This document shows, in pieces, positions 17,225-25,411 of a stretch of 37,617 nucleotides of DNA. Where the stretch lies: the NCBI GenBank assembly GCA_003258795.1, contig QHMH01000016.1:1-37617 (forward strand), read 5' to 3'. Position 1 is the stretch's first letter, and the number at the start of each line of letters is the position of its first letter. This DNA is from Candidatus Melainabacteria bacterium. GTDB lineage: Bacteria; Cyanobacteriota; Vampirovibrionia; Gastranaerophilales; Gastranaerophilaceae. The notes beneath the pieces were generated by a model. It was not told the DNA's origin and did no database searches. It saw nothing but the letters and a program-made list of their open reading frames with translations. A program made the translations under genes and the position numbers.

Positions 17225-18700
17225 TTAATTCATAAAATCATCAATTTCACTATTTTCCTGCTTTTGACTCTGTTGTTTTACTACTTTTGGCACTTGTTTT
17301 ACAACAGTTTGTTTACTTGAAGATTTTGTTTCAACTTTTTTAACTGTATTTTTTGGTTTAACAGTATTATTGTTAGTAGTAGTAGTAGTAGTATTGTTCT
17401 TTGTTTGATTTTCAACTGCAACTTTATCTACATTTTTGTTTTCATCTTTTTTAATTTCTTTACCTGACTTATCTATAAAAATTCCATTATAATCCCTATA
17501 ACCTCTTGTTACTATAGATTCTCCATCCACAAATGGAGTAGCAGTTTTATATTTTAAAGGAATTACTTCTTTTCCTGTTGCATCTATAAAGCCAACGTTG
17601 ATATCTCCGTGTTCACTAACAACAACACGAGCCAAGCCTTCTTGAAAACCAGTTGATGTCATATCATCAATAAACTCTGGCTCTGGTCTGCAAAAATATT
17701 TAAATGATGTTAAATATTTCTTTGTTTTTTTATTAAAGTATGCACATTTTTTTAAATCTTCTTTGCATACTAAACAAAAGTCCTCATCTAAATTTTCCAC
17801 ATATTTATTTTCAGGTTTAACAATAAAAATATTTTTTTTATTAACCAAACCATATTTATCATCTACTTTAGCTACTGCAAAATCATCTACAAAATATTTT
17901 TCATTGTTTTTTGCAATTTCATAATAATTCACTGGCAATTGACTTTTATTAATATTGTTTTTAATAATACAAAAACTACTTACAATTACGAAATAAACTA
18001 ATAACACTATTGGCAGAATAGATGATACAAGAATATTTTTTTTGTTTTGTTTAAGCACTAACAATACAAGTAAAGAAATAATACTTACGATAAATAATGT
18101 AAATAGTACTACATTAAGCCAATTTATAATTTTATATTCTAATTGAATTTTATTTTCTTTTGTTGGCTCTAATTTCCACTCATAGCTATTTGTCATATCG
18201 TTACGACTATCAGCATTTGAAAACGTTGCCTTAACAGGAATATTAATTTTTAAAGTCGATTCAAATAATGATTGATCCTCTTTTGTTAAAACCTTATTAT
18301 TTACTTCTATGAAATGTGCTATCCAATCAATATTAGTTTTTGTAAAAAATAAATTATGTTTAATTGTTAAAAATCGTTTATTTTCATTTGTAGGTTCAAA
18401 AATTTCAGGTAACTTTATATCATTTTTATTATAATTGTCTGTTTTATAAATTTGCTTAACACCAACATGTCCATTTTCAGAAACTTTTGAAACTTCTAAA
18501 TTTTTTTCTTTTGAGTATTTTTCAAATTCAGAATATTCTTCATCAAGACTACCACTTAATAAGTCATTAACCAAAAGTTTTCCTTCAATTTGTGCATGAC
18601 CTTTTTTATCTAAAGTTACTTCTGTATCAACTTTTATACAACCGGTTAAAAGGATACTACAAATAAAAAATAACATTAATGATAAAATTTTCTTTTTCAT
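17225..18700 (-). CDS. LppM-like lipoprotein fused to WG repeats
   Basis: A 491-residue composite protein. The signal ends in the lipobox LLTG|C (C21). Residues 22-185 resemble the LppM domain (CIKVDTEVTLDKKGHAQIEG, SYEWKLEPTKENKIQLEY). Two membrane helices follow (about 194-216 and 225-245). Next come degenerate WG repeats (DKYGLVNKKNIFIVKPE; INVGFIDATGKEVIPLKY; YNGIFIDKSGKEIKK, about 275-425). The tail (about 430-491) is low complexity: a run of six threonines, asparagines, then Lys/Gln/Val. ATG 18700 has AGGAG upstream. The start region faces a divergent XRE regulator across a palindrome. Function unknown; it is likely an envelope or surface protein. Confidence 0.65.
   Translation of the reverse strand: MKKKILSLMLFFICSILLTGCIKVDTEVTLDKKGHAQIEGKLLVNDLLSGSLDEEYSEFEKYSKEKNLEVSKVSENGHVGVKQIYKTDNYNKNDIKLPEIFEPTNENKRFLTIKHNLFFTKTNIDWIAHFIEVNNKVLTKEDQSLFESTLKINIPVKATFSNADSRNDMTNSYEWKLEPTKENKIQLEYKIINWLNVVLFTLFIVSIISLLVLLVLKQNKKNILVSSILPIVLLVYFVIVSSFCIIKNNINKSQLPVNYYEIAKNNEKYFVDDFAVAKVDDKYGLVNKKNIFIVKPENKYVENLDEDFCLVCKEDLKKCAYFNKKTKKYLTSFKYFCRPEPEFIDDMTSTGFQEGLARVVVSEHGDINVGFIDATGKEVIPLKYKTATPFVDGESIVTRGYRDYNGIFIDKSGKEIKKDENKNVDKVAVENQTKNNTTTTTTNNNTVKPKNTVKKVETKSSSKQTVVKQVPKVVKQQSQKQENSEIDDFMN
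17375..17392. repeat. In-frame (AGT)6 trinucleotide repeat
   Basis: Six tandem AGT units (ACT on the coding strand) encode six threonines in the tail of the LppM/WG lipoprotein. Slippage would change length by whole residues without frameshift. Confidence 0.8.
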
Positions 18701-18729
18701 TTTAAACTCCTATATACTAAACAATTTTT

Positions 18730-18776
18730 AATGTATCTATACATTAAGTAAATTTATTCTAACACTTATAATGTAT
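18730..18776. promoter_or_regulatory. Probable operator/promoter region between LppM lipoprotein and XRE genes
   Basis: AATGTATCTATACATT (18730-18745) is a perfect 7-bp inverted repeat with a 2-base spacer. The half-site AATGTAT recurs at 18770-18776, overlapping the start-proximal end of the XRE promoter. On the minus strand TTAGAA (complement of 18757-18762), 17 bases and TAGATA (complement of 18734-18739) place a -10 inside the palindrome. On the plus strand TATAAT (18767-18772) lies six bases before the XRE start codon. The XRE protein probably binds here and controls both directions; binding is inferred. Confidence 0.6.
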
Positions 18777-18778
18777 AA

Positions 18779-19054
18779 ATGCAACAGAAAAGTGAAAAGA
18801 CAATTTTTCTATCCCAAGTAATTGGTTCTGTTCTGAAGGAATTAAGAGAAAAGGTTCCAAACAGATCAATTAATAATGTTGCTCATGAATATGGACTTGA
18901 TGTAGGTAACACAAGTCGTATTGAAAATGGATTGATTGAAGTTAAGGTTGTTACACTGTGGAAATTAGCTGAAGCCTACGATGTACCGTTATCAAAATTA
19001 ATTAAATTAGTAGAGAAAAAATTACCAAAAGAATTTCATTTTTTCGAAGATTAA
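18779..19054 (+). CDS. XRE-family helix-turn-helix regulator
   Basis: A 91-residue single-domain Cro/C1-type regulator. The five-helix HTH spans about 13-75: VIGSVLKELREK, SINNVAHEYGLD (helix 2), GNTSRIENGLIEVKVVTLWK (recognition helix and helix 4) and LAEAYDVPLSKLIKLVE. There is no effector domain, so it probably acts as a dimeric repressor responding by level alone. ATG 18779 has no Shine-Dalgarno sequence and sits six bases after TATAAT, so its mRNA is probably leaderless. It is divergent from the lipoprotein/adhesin/GIY-YIG run, which it likely controls together with its own gene. Confidence 0.85.
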   Translation: MQQKSEKTIFLSQVIGSVLKELREKVPNRSINNVAHEYGLDVGNTSRIENGLIEVKVVTLWKLAEAYDVPLSKLIKLVEKKLPKEFHFFED

Positions 19055-19096
19055 ATAAACAAAAAGAAATCAGGGTTATTAAAAAATCCAAAGCTT

Positions 19097-19174
19097 ATGA
19101 TAAAAATAAACAAAATTAGTGCATTCGTTCTTTTGATATTAGCAATCTTGCTTGCTTTTACAAACAAAGGATAA
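19097..19174 (+). CDS. Possible 25-residue hydrophobic peptide
   Basis: ATG 19097 opens MIKINKISAFVLLILAILLA followed by FTNKG and a stop. It has one predicted membrane helix with positive residues at the N-terminus. No ribosome-binding site is visible. It ends exactly one base before the stop of the convergent amidase gene. It could be a tiny membrane peptide or toxin-like peptide, a truncated remnant, or chance. Confidence 0.2.
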   Translation: MIKINKISAFVLLILAILLAFTNKG

Positions 19175-19972
19175 TCAATCTTGATAAACTATTGGACAAA
19201 TTGCTCTCAAATGTTTAACCATATCCTCATCAATTTGTGCATAGATTGCTGTTTCATCATTTTCTGCATTAGCAATAACTTCTGCTGTTGGAGAAATAAT
19301 CATTGAGTTTCCTATGCCAAGCCATTCTTTACCAGAAACGAGATTACTTACAACCCAGAATACTGAATTATCATAAGCTCTAACCCTGCACATAGAAACA
19401 AACATATCTTGTGCATATTTTAAACTTTGAGGATTTTCATAAACTTCTTTTGGAACAAGCCATGCAGTAGGCATAACTATAATCGAAACATCCTCTCTCG
19501 CAATTTTATTGATAAAAAGAGGGTATCTTACATCAAAGCAAATTATTAACCCAACTTTTGCAAAGTCAAATTGAACAGTTTTCATTTCATTGCCAGAAGT
19601 AATTCTTTGTCCTTCTGTTCCACCCAAATAGTTGAATAAGTGAACTTTGTCATATTTTTCAATTATTTCTCCCTGTCTGTTTATCGCAAAAGAAGTATTG
19701 TAAAGTTTTTCATCTTTTTTACGTACAACAGAACCAGCAATGATATTTGTATTATATTTTTTTGCGAGCTTTTGAATAAAATTTATTACTTCACCACCAT
19801 TTTCACTTTCTGGTTCTTCTAAATAATCAATATTTGTAGAAAAAAATTCTGGCATAACAATCAAGTCTAATTTTTTATCGGAATTATTTTTAATAATATT
19901 TTCGATTTTTTCTAAATTAGCTTTTTTATTTCCAAGTTCTGATTTTATTTGTATATTTAATATTCCTGACAT
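19175..19972 (-). CDS. Nitrilase-superfamily (carbon-nitrogen hydrolase) amidase
   Basis: A 265-residue enzyme with the complete nitrilase triad: E42 in VMPEFF, K109 in YDKVHLFNY and C145 in GLIICFDVRYP. The sequence resembles omega-amidase/YafV-type members, which deaminate alpha-keto amides such as alpha-ketoglutaramate, but substrate is not readable. It has no signal peptide and is probably cytoplasmic. ATG 19972 follows GGGGTGA. It stands alone, with the XRE block downstream and a degraded locus upstream. Confidence 0.85.
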   Translation of the reverse strand: MSGILNIQIKSELGNKKANLEKIENIIKNNSDKKLDLIVMPEFFSTNIDYLEEPESENGGEVINFIQKLAKKYNTNIIAGSVVRKKDEKLYNTSFAINRQGEIIEKYDKVHLFNYLGGTEGQRITSGNEMKTVQFDFAKVGLIICFDVRYPLFINKIAREDVSIIVMPTAWLVPKEVYENPQSLKYAQDMFVSMCRVRAYDNSVFWVVSNLVSGKEWLGIGNSMIISPTAEVIANAENDETAIYAQIDEDMVKHLRAICPIVYQD

Positions 19973-20070
19973 AATTCACCCCTTTTACTCAATTATACGA
20001 TATAAATATACAAAATTAAATTGAAACAATAAACCTATTTTACATTATTATTTTTTTGTTTTTGCAGAAA

Positions 20071-20208
20071 TTATTTTTTTATCTCCGACTTAACTCTTTG
20101 CATTACCTCATCCCATTCGCCCTCATTTTTTTGTCGAAACAAGTGTACACTTTCATACAATCTTGAACTCCTGCATTCAAATGAATTAAATTCATCAAAA
20201 TCTATCCA
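20071..20208 (-). pseudogene. C-terminal remnant of a GT9-type glycosyltransferase
   Basis: In the minus-strand frame ending at TAA 20071-20073 one reads WIDFDEFNSFEC, then SSRLYESVHLFRQKNEGEW and DEVMQRVKSEIKK. This matches the C-termini of the two glycosyltransferases at 22484 (FECVNSSLYESVHLFRQIEQ) and 23847 (YESVEIFRQKTPNDW, EVMNRVKIRVEEI). Only the last ~45 residues remain; a TGA lies immediately upstream in this frame. It is a decayed third copy that has lost its catalytic part. Confidence 0.8.
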
Positions 20209-20426
20209 TCATTGTTTATCTTTACAGATAAATTTTCATAAAAATCTTTTATTAGGGCTGGAGATGCTATATTGCAAAAACCTTCGATATTTTCTTCTGC
20301 AAGTTTTTTATCTAATGGTCTTTCTTTATAAATAACAGTTAATTTTTCTTTAAAATTGTCTTCATATAAAGGAAGAAATTTTGAATACTTTTCATCTGAA
20401 AATAAAAATATTACAATTTTATACAA
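20202..20426 (-). pseudogene. Unrecognised ORF fragment joined to the GT9 remnant
   Basis: A 74-codon open frame beginning KIVIFLFSDEKYSKFLPLYE and ending SVKINNDG at TAG 20202-20204. It overlaps the start of the GT9 remnant in another frame. It has no ATG: the first possible initiator is a TTG at 20426, preceded almost at once by an in-frame TAA, and no ribosome-binding site is visible. I do not recognise it. Probably a gene fragment fused by deletion to the glycosyltransferase tail. Confidence 0.45.
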
Positions 20427-20482
20427 AATTTATCATTCTATGATAGATTAACCTTATCGATTAAAAATTAAAATTCCTATGC

Positions 20483-20488
20483 TAAAAT
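20483..20488 (+). promoter_or_regulatory. -10-like box of uvrB next to start codon
   Basis: TAAAAT ends seven bases before ATG 20496. No Shine-Dalgarno sequence and no clear -35 are visible. The pattern suggests a leaderless start. Confidence 0.35.
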
Positions 20489-20495
20489 ATGTATT

Positions 20496-22487
20496 ATGGA
20501 AAAACCTTTTAAAATACATTCAAAATACTCTCCTGCTGGAGATCAACCAAGAGCTATTGATGAACTTGTAAAGGGAATTAAAAACGGCGACGATACACAA
20601 ACCCTTTTGGGGATAACAGGGTCAGGAAAAACTTTTACAATAGCAAACGTTATTGAACGTATTCAAAAACCGACCTTAATTATTGCTCACAACAAAACTC
20701 TTGCTGCTCAACTTTACAACGAATTCAAAGAACTTTTTCCAGAAAATGCGGTGGAATATTTTATCTCGTACTATGATTACTATCAACCAGAAGCTTATAT
20801 TCCAAGAACTGACACATTTATTGAAAAATCAGCTTCAATCAATGAAGAAATTGACCGTCTTCGTCACAACACAACAAGAAGTCTTTATGAAAGAAATGAT
20901 GTTATCGTAGTTGCTTCTGTAAGTTGTATCTACGGATTAGGTTTGCCGGAAAATTATTTCAAAGGTTCTATAACTTTATTTGTAGGACAAGAAATTTCAA
21001 GAGATGATTTTTTAAAATATCTTGTCACCATCCAATATTCAAGAAACGACTTAGTTTTAGAGCGTTCAAATTTCAGAGCAAGAGGTGACATTGTTGAAAT
21101 AATGCCAGCTTATGAAAAAACAATTACGAGAATTTATTTTTTCGGAGATGAAATCGAAAAAATTGTTAAAATAGATAATGTTACGGGAGAAATTATTGAA
21201 ACACCTCAAAAAGTTACAATTTATCCTGCGGTCCATTATCTAACTTATGACGATGACACAGAGGAAACAATCAAACTAATCAGAAAAGAGCTTAAAGATA
21301 GACTTTTAGAACTTAACTCAGAAAATAAGTTAATTGAGGCTCAAAGACTCGAACAACGAGTAAACTACGACATCGAAATGATAAAAGAACTTGGATATTG
21401 CTCTGGAATAGAAAATTACTCAAGAATAATAGAGAGAAGACCTGTCGGTTCTGCTCCTGCAACTTTACTTGATTACTTTAGAGGTGATTTTTTGACTGTT
21501 ATTGATGAATCTCACGTCACAATTCCACAACTTAAAGGTATGTATAGAGGGGATGCTTCAAGAAAAGAAACTCTCGTTAATTATGGATTTAGACTTCCTT
21601 GCGCAAAAGATAACCGCCCATTAAAAGAAAATGAATTTTTTAACAAAGTTGGTCAAAAAATTTATATTTCGGCAACACCTGCAGAATTTGAAAGAAAGAC
21701 TTCTGCACAAATAGTTGAGCAAATAATCAGACCGACTGGACTTATAGATCCAAAAATTTCTGTTAGACCTATTGATTATCAAGTTGTTGACTTAAAAAAA
21801 GAAATAGAAAAAAGAACTCAAAAAAATGAAAGAATTCTTATCACTACGCTTACAAAAAAAATGGCTGAAGATTTAACAGACTTTTTTGTAAAAGAAGGAA
21901 TAAAAGTTAGATATCTTCATAGTGAAATTCAATCTCTCGAAAGAGTTGAAATTTTAAGAGATTTAAGACTTGGAGAATTTGATGTTCTAATTGGAGTTAA
22001 TCTTTTGAGAGAAGGACTTGATATTCCTGAGGTATCATTAGTTGTCATAACTGATGCTGATAAGGAAGGATTTTTACGTTCTGAAACGAGTTTAATACAA
22101 ACTATTGGACGTGCAGCAAGAAACGTTTGCGGTGAAGTTATCATGTACGCTGATAAAATTACAGATTCCATGCAAAAAGCAATAGATGAAACAAATCGAA
22201 GACGAAAAATTCAAATTGATTATAATGTCAAATATGGAATTACTCCACAAACGATTAAAAAACCAATTGAAAATAATCTTTTATCACTTGTTGCAAGTTA
22301 TAGAGATTTTGAAGATATTGTTGCTGAAGAAATGGTTGAAATGAATATCGATAAAAAATCATTACCAAAGCTTATAGAAAAACTTGAAAAAGATATGCTC
22401 AAAGCCGCAAAAATTCTCGACTTTGAAAGAGCTGCTCAAATAAGAGATCAATTAAAAAAACTTAGAGAAATGGCAAAAGAAAGTTAA
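20496..22487 (+). CDS. uvrB: UvrABC excision-repair helicase subunit B
   Basis: A 663-residue UvrB of normal length. Walker A is LLGITGSGKTFTIAN (K45). The damage-clamping beta-hairpin is SYYDYYQPEAYIPRTDTFIEK. The helicase core continues with TVIDESHVTIPQLKGMY (DESH box), YISATPAEFE, RILITTLTKKMAEDLTDFF, GVNLLREGLDIPEVSLV and QTIGRAARN (motif VI). The C-terminal UVR coiled-coil (LEKDMLKAAKILDFERAAQI) binds UvrC and UvrA. UvrB verifies lesions handed over by UvrA. ATG 20496 lacks a ribosome-binding site. The gene stands alone, and its stop TAA shares TTAA (22484-22487) with the stop of the convergent glycosyltransferase, so there is no terminator between them. Confidence 0.98.
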   Translation: MEKPFKIHSKYSPAGDQPRAIDELVKGIKNGDDTQTLLGITGSGKTFTIANVIERIQKPTLIIAHNKTLAAQLYNEFKELFPENAVEYFISYYDYYQPEAYIPRTDTFIEKSASINEEIDRLRHNTTRSLYERNDVIVVASVSCIYGLGLPENYFKGSITLFVGQEISRDDFLKYLVTIQYSRNDLVLERSNFRARGDIVEIMPAYEKTITRIYFFGDEIEKIVKIDNVTGEIIETPQKVTIYPAVHYLTYDDDTEETIKLIRKELKDRLLELNSENKLIEAQRLEQRVNYDIEMIKELGYCSGIENYSRIIERRPVGSAPATLLDYFRGDFLTVIDESHVTIPQLKGMYRGDASRKETLVNYGFRLPCAKDNRPLKENEFFNKVGQKIYISATPAEFERKTSAQIVEQIIRPTGLIDPKISVRPIDYQVVDLKKEIEKRTQKNERILITTLTKKMAEDLTDFFVKEGIKVRYLHSEIQSLERVEILRDLRLGEFDVLIGVNLLREGLDIPEVSLVVITDADKEGFLRSETSLIQTIGRAARNVCGEVIMYADKITDSMQKAIDETNRRRKIQIDYNVKYGITPQTIKKPIENNLLSLVASYRDFEDIVAEEMVEMNIDKKSLPKLIEKLEKDMLKAAKILDFERAAQIRDQLKKLREMAKES

Positions 22488-23857
22488 AACATTTTTTTTA
22501 TTTCTATCTCAATCTTTTCAAATACATCTGTCCACACGCCTTGTTCAATTTGTCTGAAGAGATGAACACTTTCGTATAAACTTGAATTTACGCATTCAAA
22601 GGTTTTGCCTTTGTTAAAATCTAAATACCAACGAGGATCATAGTAATATTGACATAAGGCGAAGCACTTTTTCCCCATTGAGCCTGCAAGGTGTAAAAGG
22701 GATGTATCATTACAAATAAGCAAATCGAGATTTTCTATTGCCGCTGCTGTATCTGTAAAATCATCAAATGTAGAACCTAAATCAACAACATTTCTTGATG
22801 ATATATTTGCGAGTTCTTCTATCCCTTCTCCCTTTTGAAGTGAATAATAAGATACATTATCAAAATTTAGTATGCTTTCAAATTCTTTTAATTTGATATT
22901 TCTATAACAATTAGGATCACCTTTCCATTTTATACCTATTTTAAAATTGTCATTATTAAAATATTTTTCTTTGTACATCATCACTTTTTCACTATTTGCC
23001 TTTAATATCGGTGATGTAACTTTTATTTGATTTTTCATAGAATACTTATAAATAAAAGGCAACATATCCAAAGGGATGAAGGCATCTGGAATATCATTTG
23101 TAGTTTCGCCATAGTCTAATATTTCAACATTTTCTGGAGCATTTGCTTTAATTAAAGGGCTTAATCCCATAAACTTTTTATTTGAAACATAAACTATTTT
23201 TTTCATATCTTTCGCCACATCAAAGAGATACCTAATATTTTGAATTTGATCTCCTATTCCATCATTATATGGATCTGTAACAAGAAGAGTAATATTCTCC
23301 TCTATTCCAGAATAAAAAGTGTAATATTTTAATAATTCCATGCAATTTTGATGTAAAAAATTTTTGTATTCTATATTTTCTAAACTTGAAAACTTTTTTT
23401 GTGTAAATGTTGTTAACTCCCAGAAATATATTTTCTCCATAAGGTCAAATATAGTATCTTCTTTTATTTCATTTACTATATACTTCATATAAAACTTTAA
23501 AAAATTTTGAAATATAAGAGGATATACATTAAATTTAATCTCTACTTTTTCTATGTAATTCTTGGCTTGTTCAAAATCGTTCATAAAAAAGAAATACATT
23601 GGTAAAACCGGCAACAAATCATCAACAATCTTTTCATAAGGCTTTATCTCTTTCATTGCATTTAGAATTGATGTCATTTTTCCTGCAACGCCTGCTCCCA
23701 AATGTGTATAAACTCCAAACTTTTCAAGCAGCCCCTGGTACCTTTCTTCTATATTTTCTGAATTTATATATTTATCGCATAGATTTTTTGCTTCATTAAA
23801 TTTTCCTTCTTGTTTTAATTCAAAAATCTTTAAAGAAAACTCTTTATCATCGTTCAT
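22484..23857 (-). CDS. GT9-type (heptosyltransferase-like) glycosyltransferase
   Basis: A 457-residue protein. Residues ~1-200 are helical, resembling degenerate TPR units. The C-terminal half has the GT-B/GT9 features NFKIGIKWKGDPNCYRNIKL, VSYYSLQKGEGIEELAN and LLICNDTSLLHLAGSMGKKC, the nucleotide-sugar-side motif of heptosyltransferases, followed by YYYDPRWYLDF. It is clearly paralogous over this half to the gene at 23847-25316. Such TPR-GT9 proteins are thought to glycosylate proteins or envelope polymers; the target is unknown. The start overlaps the upstream gene by 11 bases, so the two are coupled. Confidence 0.75.
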   Translation of the reverse strand: MNDDKEFSLKIFELKQEGKFNEAKNLCDKYINSENIEERYQGLLEKFGVYTHLGAGVAGKMTSILNAMKEIKPYEKIVDDLLPVLPMYFFFMNDFEQAKNYIEKVEIKFNVYPLIFQNFLKFYMKYIVNEIKEDTIFDLMEKIYFWELTTFTQKKFSSLENIEYKNFLHQNCMELLKYYTFYSGIEENITLLVTDPYNDGIGDQIQNIRYLFDVAKDMKKIVYVSNKKFMGLSPLIKANAPENVEILDYGETTNDIPDAFIPLDMLPFIYKYSMKNQIKVTSPILKANSEKVMMYKEKYFNNDNFKIGIKWKGDPNCYRNIKLKEFESILNFDNVSYYSLQKGEGIEELANISSRNVVDLGSTFDDFTDTAAAIENLDLLICNDTSLLHLAGSMGKKCFALCQYYYDPRWYLDFNKGKTFECVNSSLYESVHLFRQIEQGVWTDVFEKIEIEIKKMF

Positions 23858-25316
23858 TTTTTATTTCCTCTACACGTATCTTTACTCTATTCATTACTTC
23901 TTGCCAATCATTTGGAGTTTTTTGTCTAAATATTTCAACACTTTCATACCAATCACAGGAACTTAAATCTTTGTGCCATCTCCAATTGTAAATATAAGGC
24001 AGAAGAACAAAACATTTTTTTCCCATTGCACCTGCGAGATGTGCAAGAGAAGAATCATTTGAAATAATCAAATCTGTATTTTCAATTGCTGCAGCTGTAT
24101 CTGAAAAATTATTAAAGGTCTTTGAAATATCAATTATTTCATATTCATCAACTTGCTTTAATGCTTCTGAACCTTCTGCAGTCTGCATTGAGTATATTTT
24201 AGTATTTGGGAGTTCAAAAATACTTTTAAATGACTTTATATCTATAACTCTCTCTGTATCATAATATGTATTTCCCTGCCATTTTATACCTATTTTAAAA
24301 TCATTATTATCAAAATATTCTTTTTTATACTCATTAGTTTTTTGTGGGTTTGCTTTCAAATACCCTTCACGGGAAACAAACATTTCTTTATTTTTCAAAC
24401 CTAAAGCATACGGGATACTCAACATTGGGATATGATAATCAAAAAACATTTCTTTTTCTGGAGTAAAATATTCTAAATAATCTATTCCAAGTTGTGGATT
24501 ATCTTCAAATAGAGGAATAAGTTCGCTACGAGGTTTAAACACAAGTTTTTTACATCTTTCTTTCAACAGTGGCAAATAACGAGAATACATAATTATATCC
24601 CCAAATCCCGCTTCATAATATGTATATATTACTTTGTCTTTAACCCATTCTCCCTTATAAAGTTTAGCACTTTTCATTAAGTTAGGGAATGTCTTTTCTT
24701 GCGACATTATTGCGCTTTTTCGGCAAAGTCTATTTTCAAAAAAAGGTCCTCCCTTTTCATAATCTTTTTCCCTAAAATAGTTCAAAGATATAAAGTATTT
24801 ACTTTCAAAATCATCTGGATCAAGTTCAAGAACTTTTTTGAAATATTTAACCGCTTTTTCTGAACAATTAAGATAATTCGCATAAAGATTAGCTAAATTG
24901 AAATTTGCATCTTTCATATTAGGAGAAAGTTTTAATGTTTCCAAATAACTTTTTTCAGCCTTTTCATATTCACCTATTCCCTTGTATGACATTGCAAGGT
25001 TAAAATGATTTTCTGGATTTTTCGGATTTCTCTCTGCAGCGATTTCAAAAACTCTTTTTGCATATTCAAACTCTTTAATGTTTAAATATACAGAGCCTAA
25101 ACACTCATAATAATAAACGTTATCTTCAAGCTTTATTGCCTTAAGAATAAAATCAGCAGCTTCATTAAAATTCTTTATTTGATAATTTAAAATTCCTAAA
25201 AGATTTAGGACCTCGGCATTATTTGGAGTTATTTCAAGGATTTGTTTGTACAAATTTTCAGCCCCTTTGTAATCTCCAGCAAGATGTAATTTATATGCCT
25301 CTTTTAAATTATCCAA
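23847..25316 (-). CDS. TPR-glycosyltransferase (GT9-like)
   Basis: A 489-residue protein. Residues ~1-170 hold four to five TPR units (AYKLHLAGDYKGAENLYKQI; AEVLNLLGILNYQIKNFNEA; NHFNLAMSYKGIGEYEKAEK). A GT-B fold follows, with YYEAGFGDIIMYSRYLPLL, FKIGIKWQGN, KIYSMQTAEGSEAL and LIISNDSSLAHLAGAMGKKC. The arrangement resembles TPR-bearing glycosyltransferases in which the repeats bind the acceptor. The start is TTG at 25316, supported by GGGAG seven bases upstream. It heads a two-gene operon with the paralog at 22484. Confidence 0.8.
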   Translation of the reverse strand: MDNLKEAYKLHLAGDYKGAENLYKQILEITPNNAEVLNLLGILNYQIKNFNEAADFILKAIKLEDNVYYYECLGSVYLNIKEFEYAKRVFEIAAERNPKNPENHFNLAMSYKGIGEYEKAEKSYLETLKLSPNMKDANFNLANLYANYLNCSEKAVKYFKKVLELDPDDFESKYFISLNYFREKDYEKGGPFFENRLCRKSAIMSQEKTFPNLMKSAKLYKGEWVKDKVIYTYYEAGFGDIIMYSRYLPLLKERCKKLVFKPRSELIPLFEDNPQLGIDYLEYFTPEKEMFFDYHIPMLSIPYALGLKNKEMFVSREGYLKANPQKTNEYKKEYFDNNDFKIGIKWQGNTYYDTERVIDIKSFKSIFELPNTKIYSMQTAEGSEALKQVDEYEIIDISKTFNNFSDTAAAIENTDLIISNDSSLAHLAGAMGKKCFVLLPYIYNWRWHKDLSSCDWYESVEIFRQKTPNDWQEVMNRVKIRVEEIKNER

Positions 25317-25411
25317 AATTTTTCTCCCATAAAGAATAATGCTATTATATCATATAAGCTCAATTTTTATGTTATTCTTAACAAGAGGCAAAGTTTTATA
25401 AGGAGATTTTT

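Noticed and set aside
15628..19096. Integrated element with tRNA-Ser as attachment site
   Set aside because: No duplicate of the tRNA 3' end, integrase or terminal repeat was found by eye; kept only as a low-level finding.
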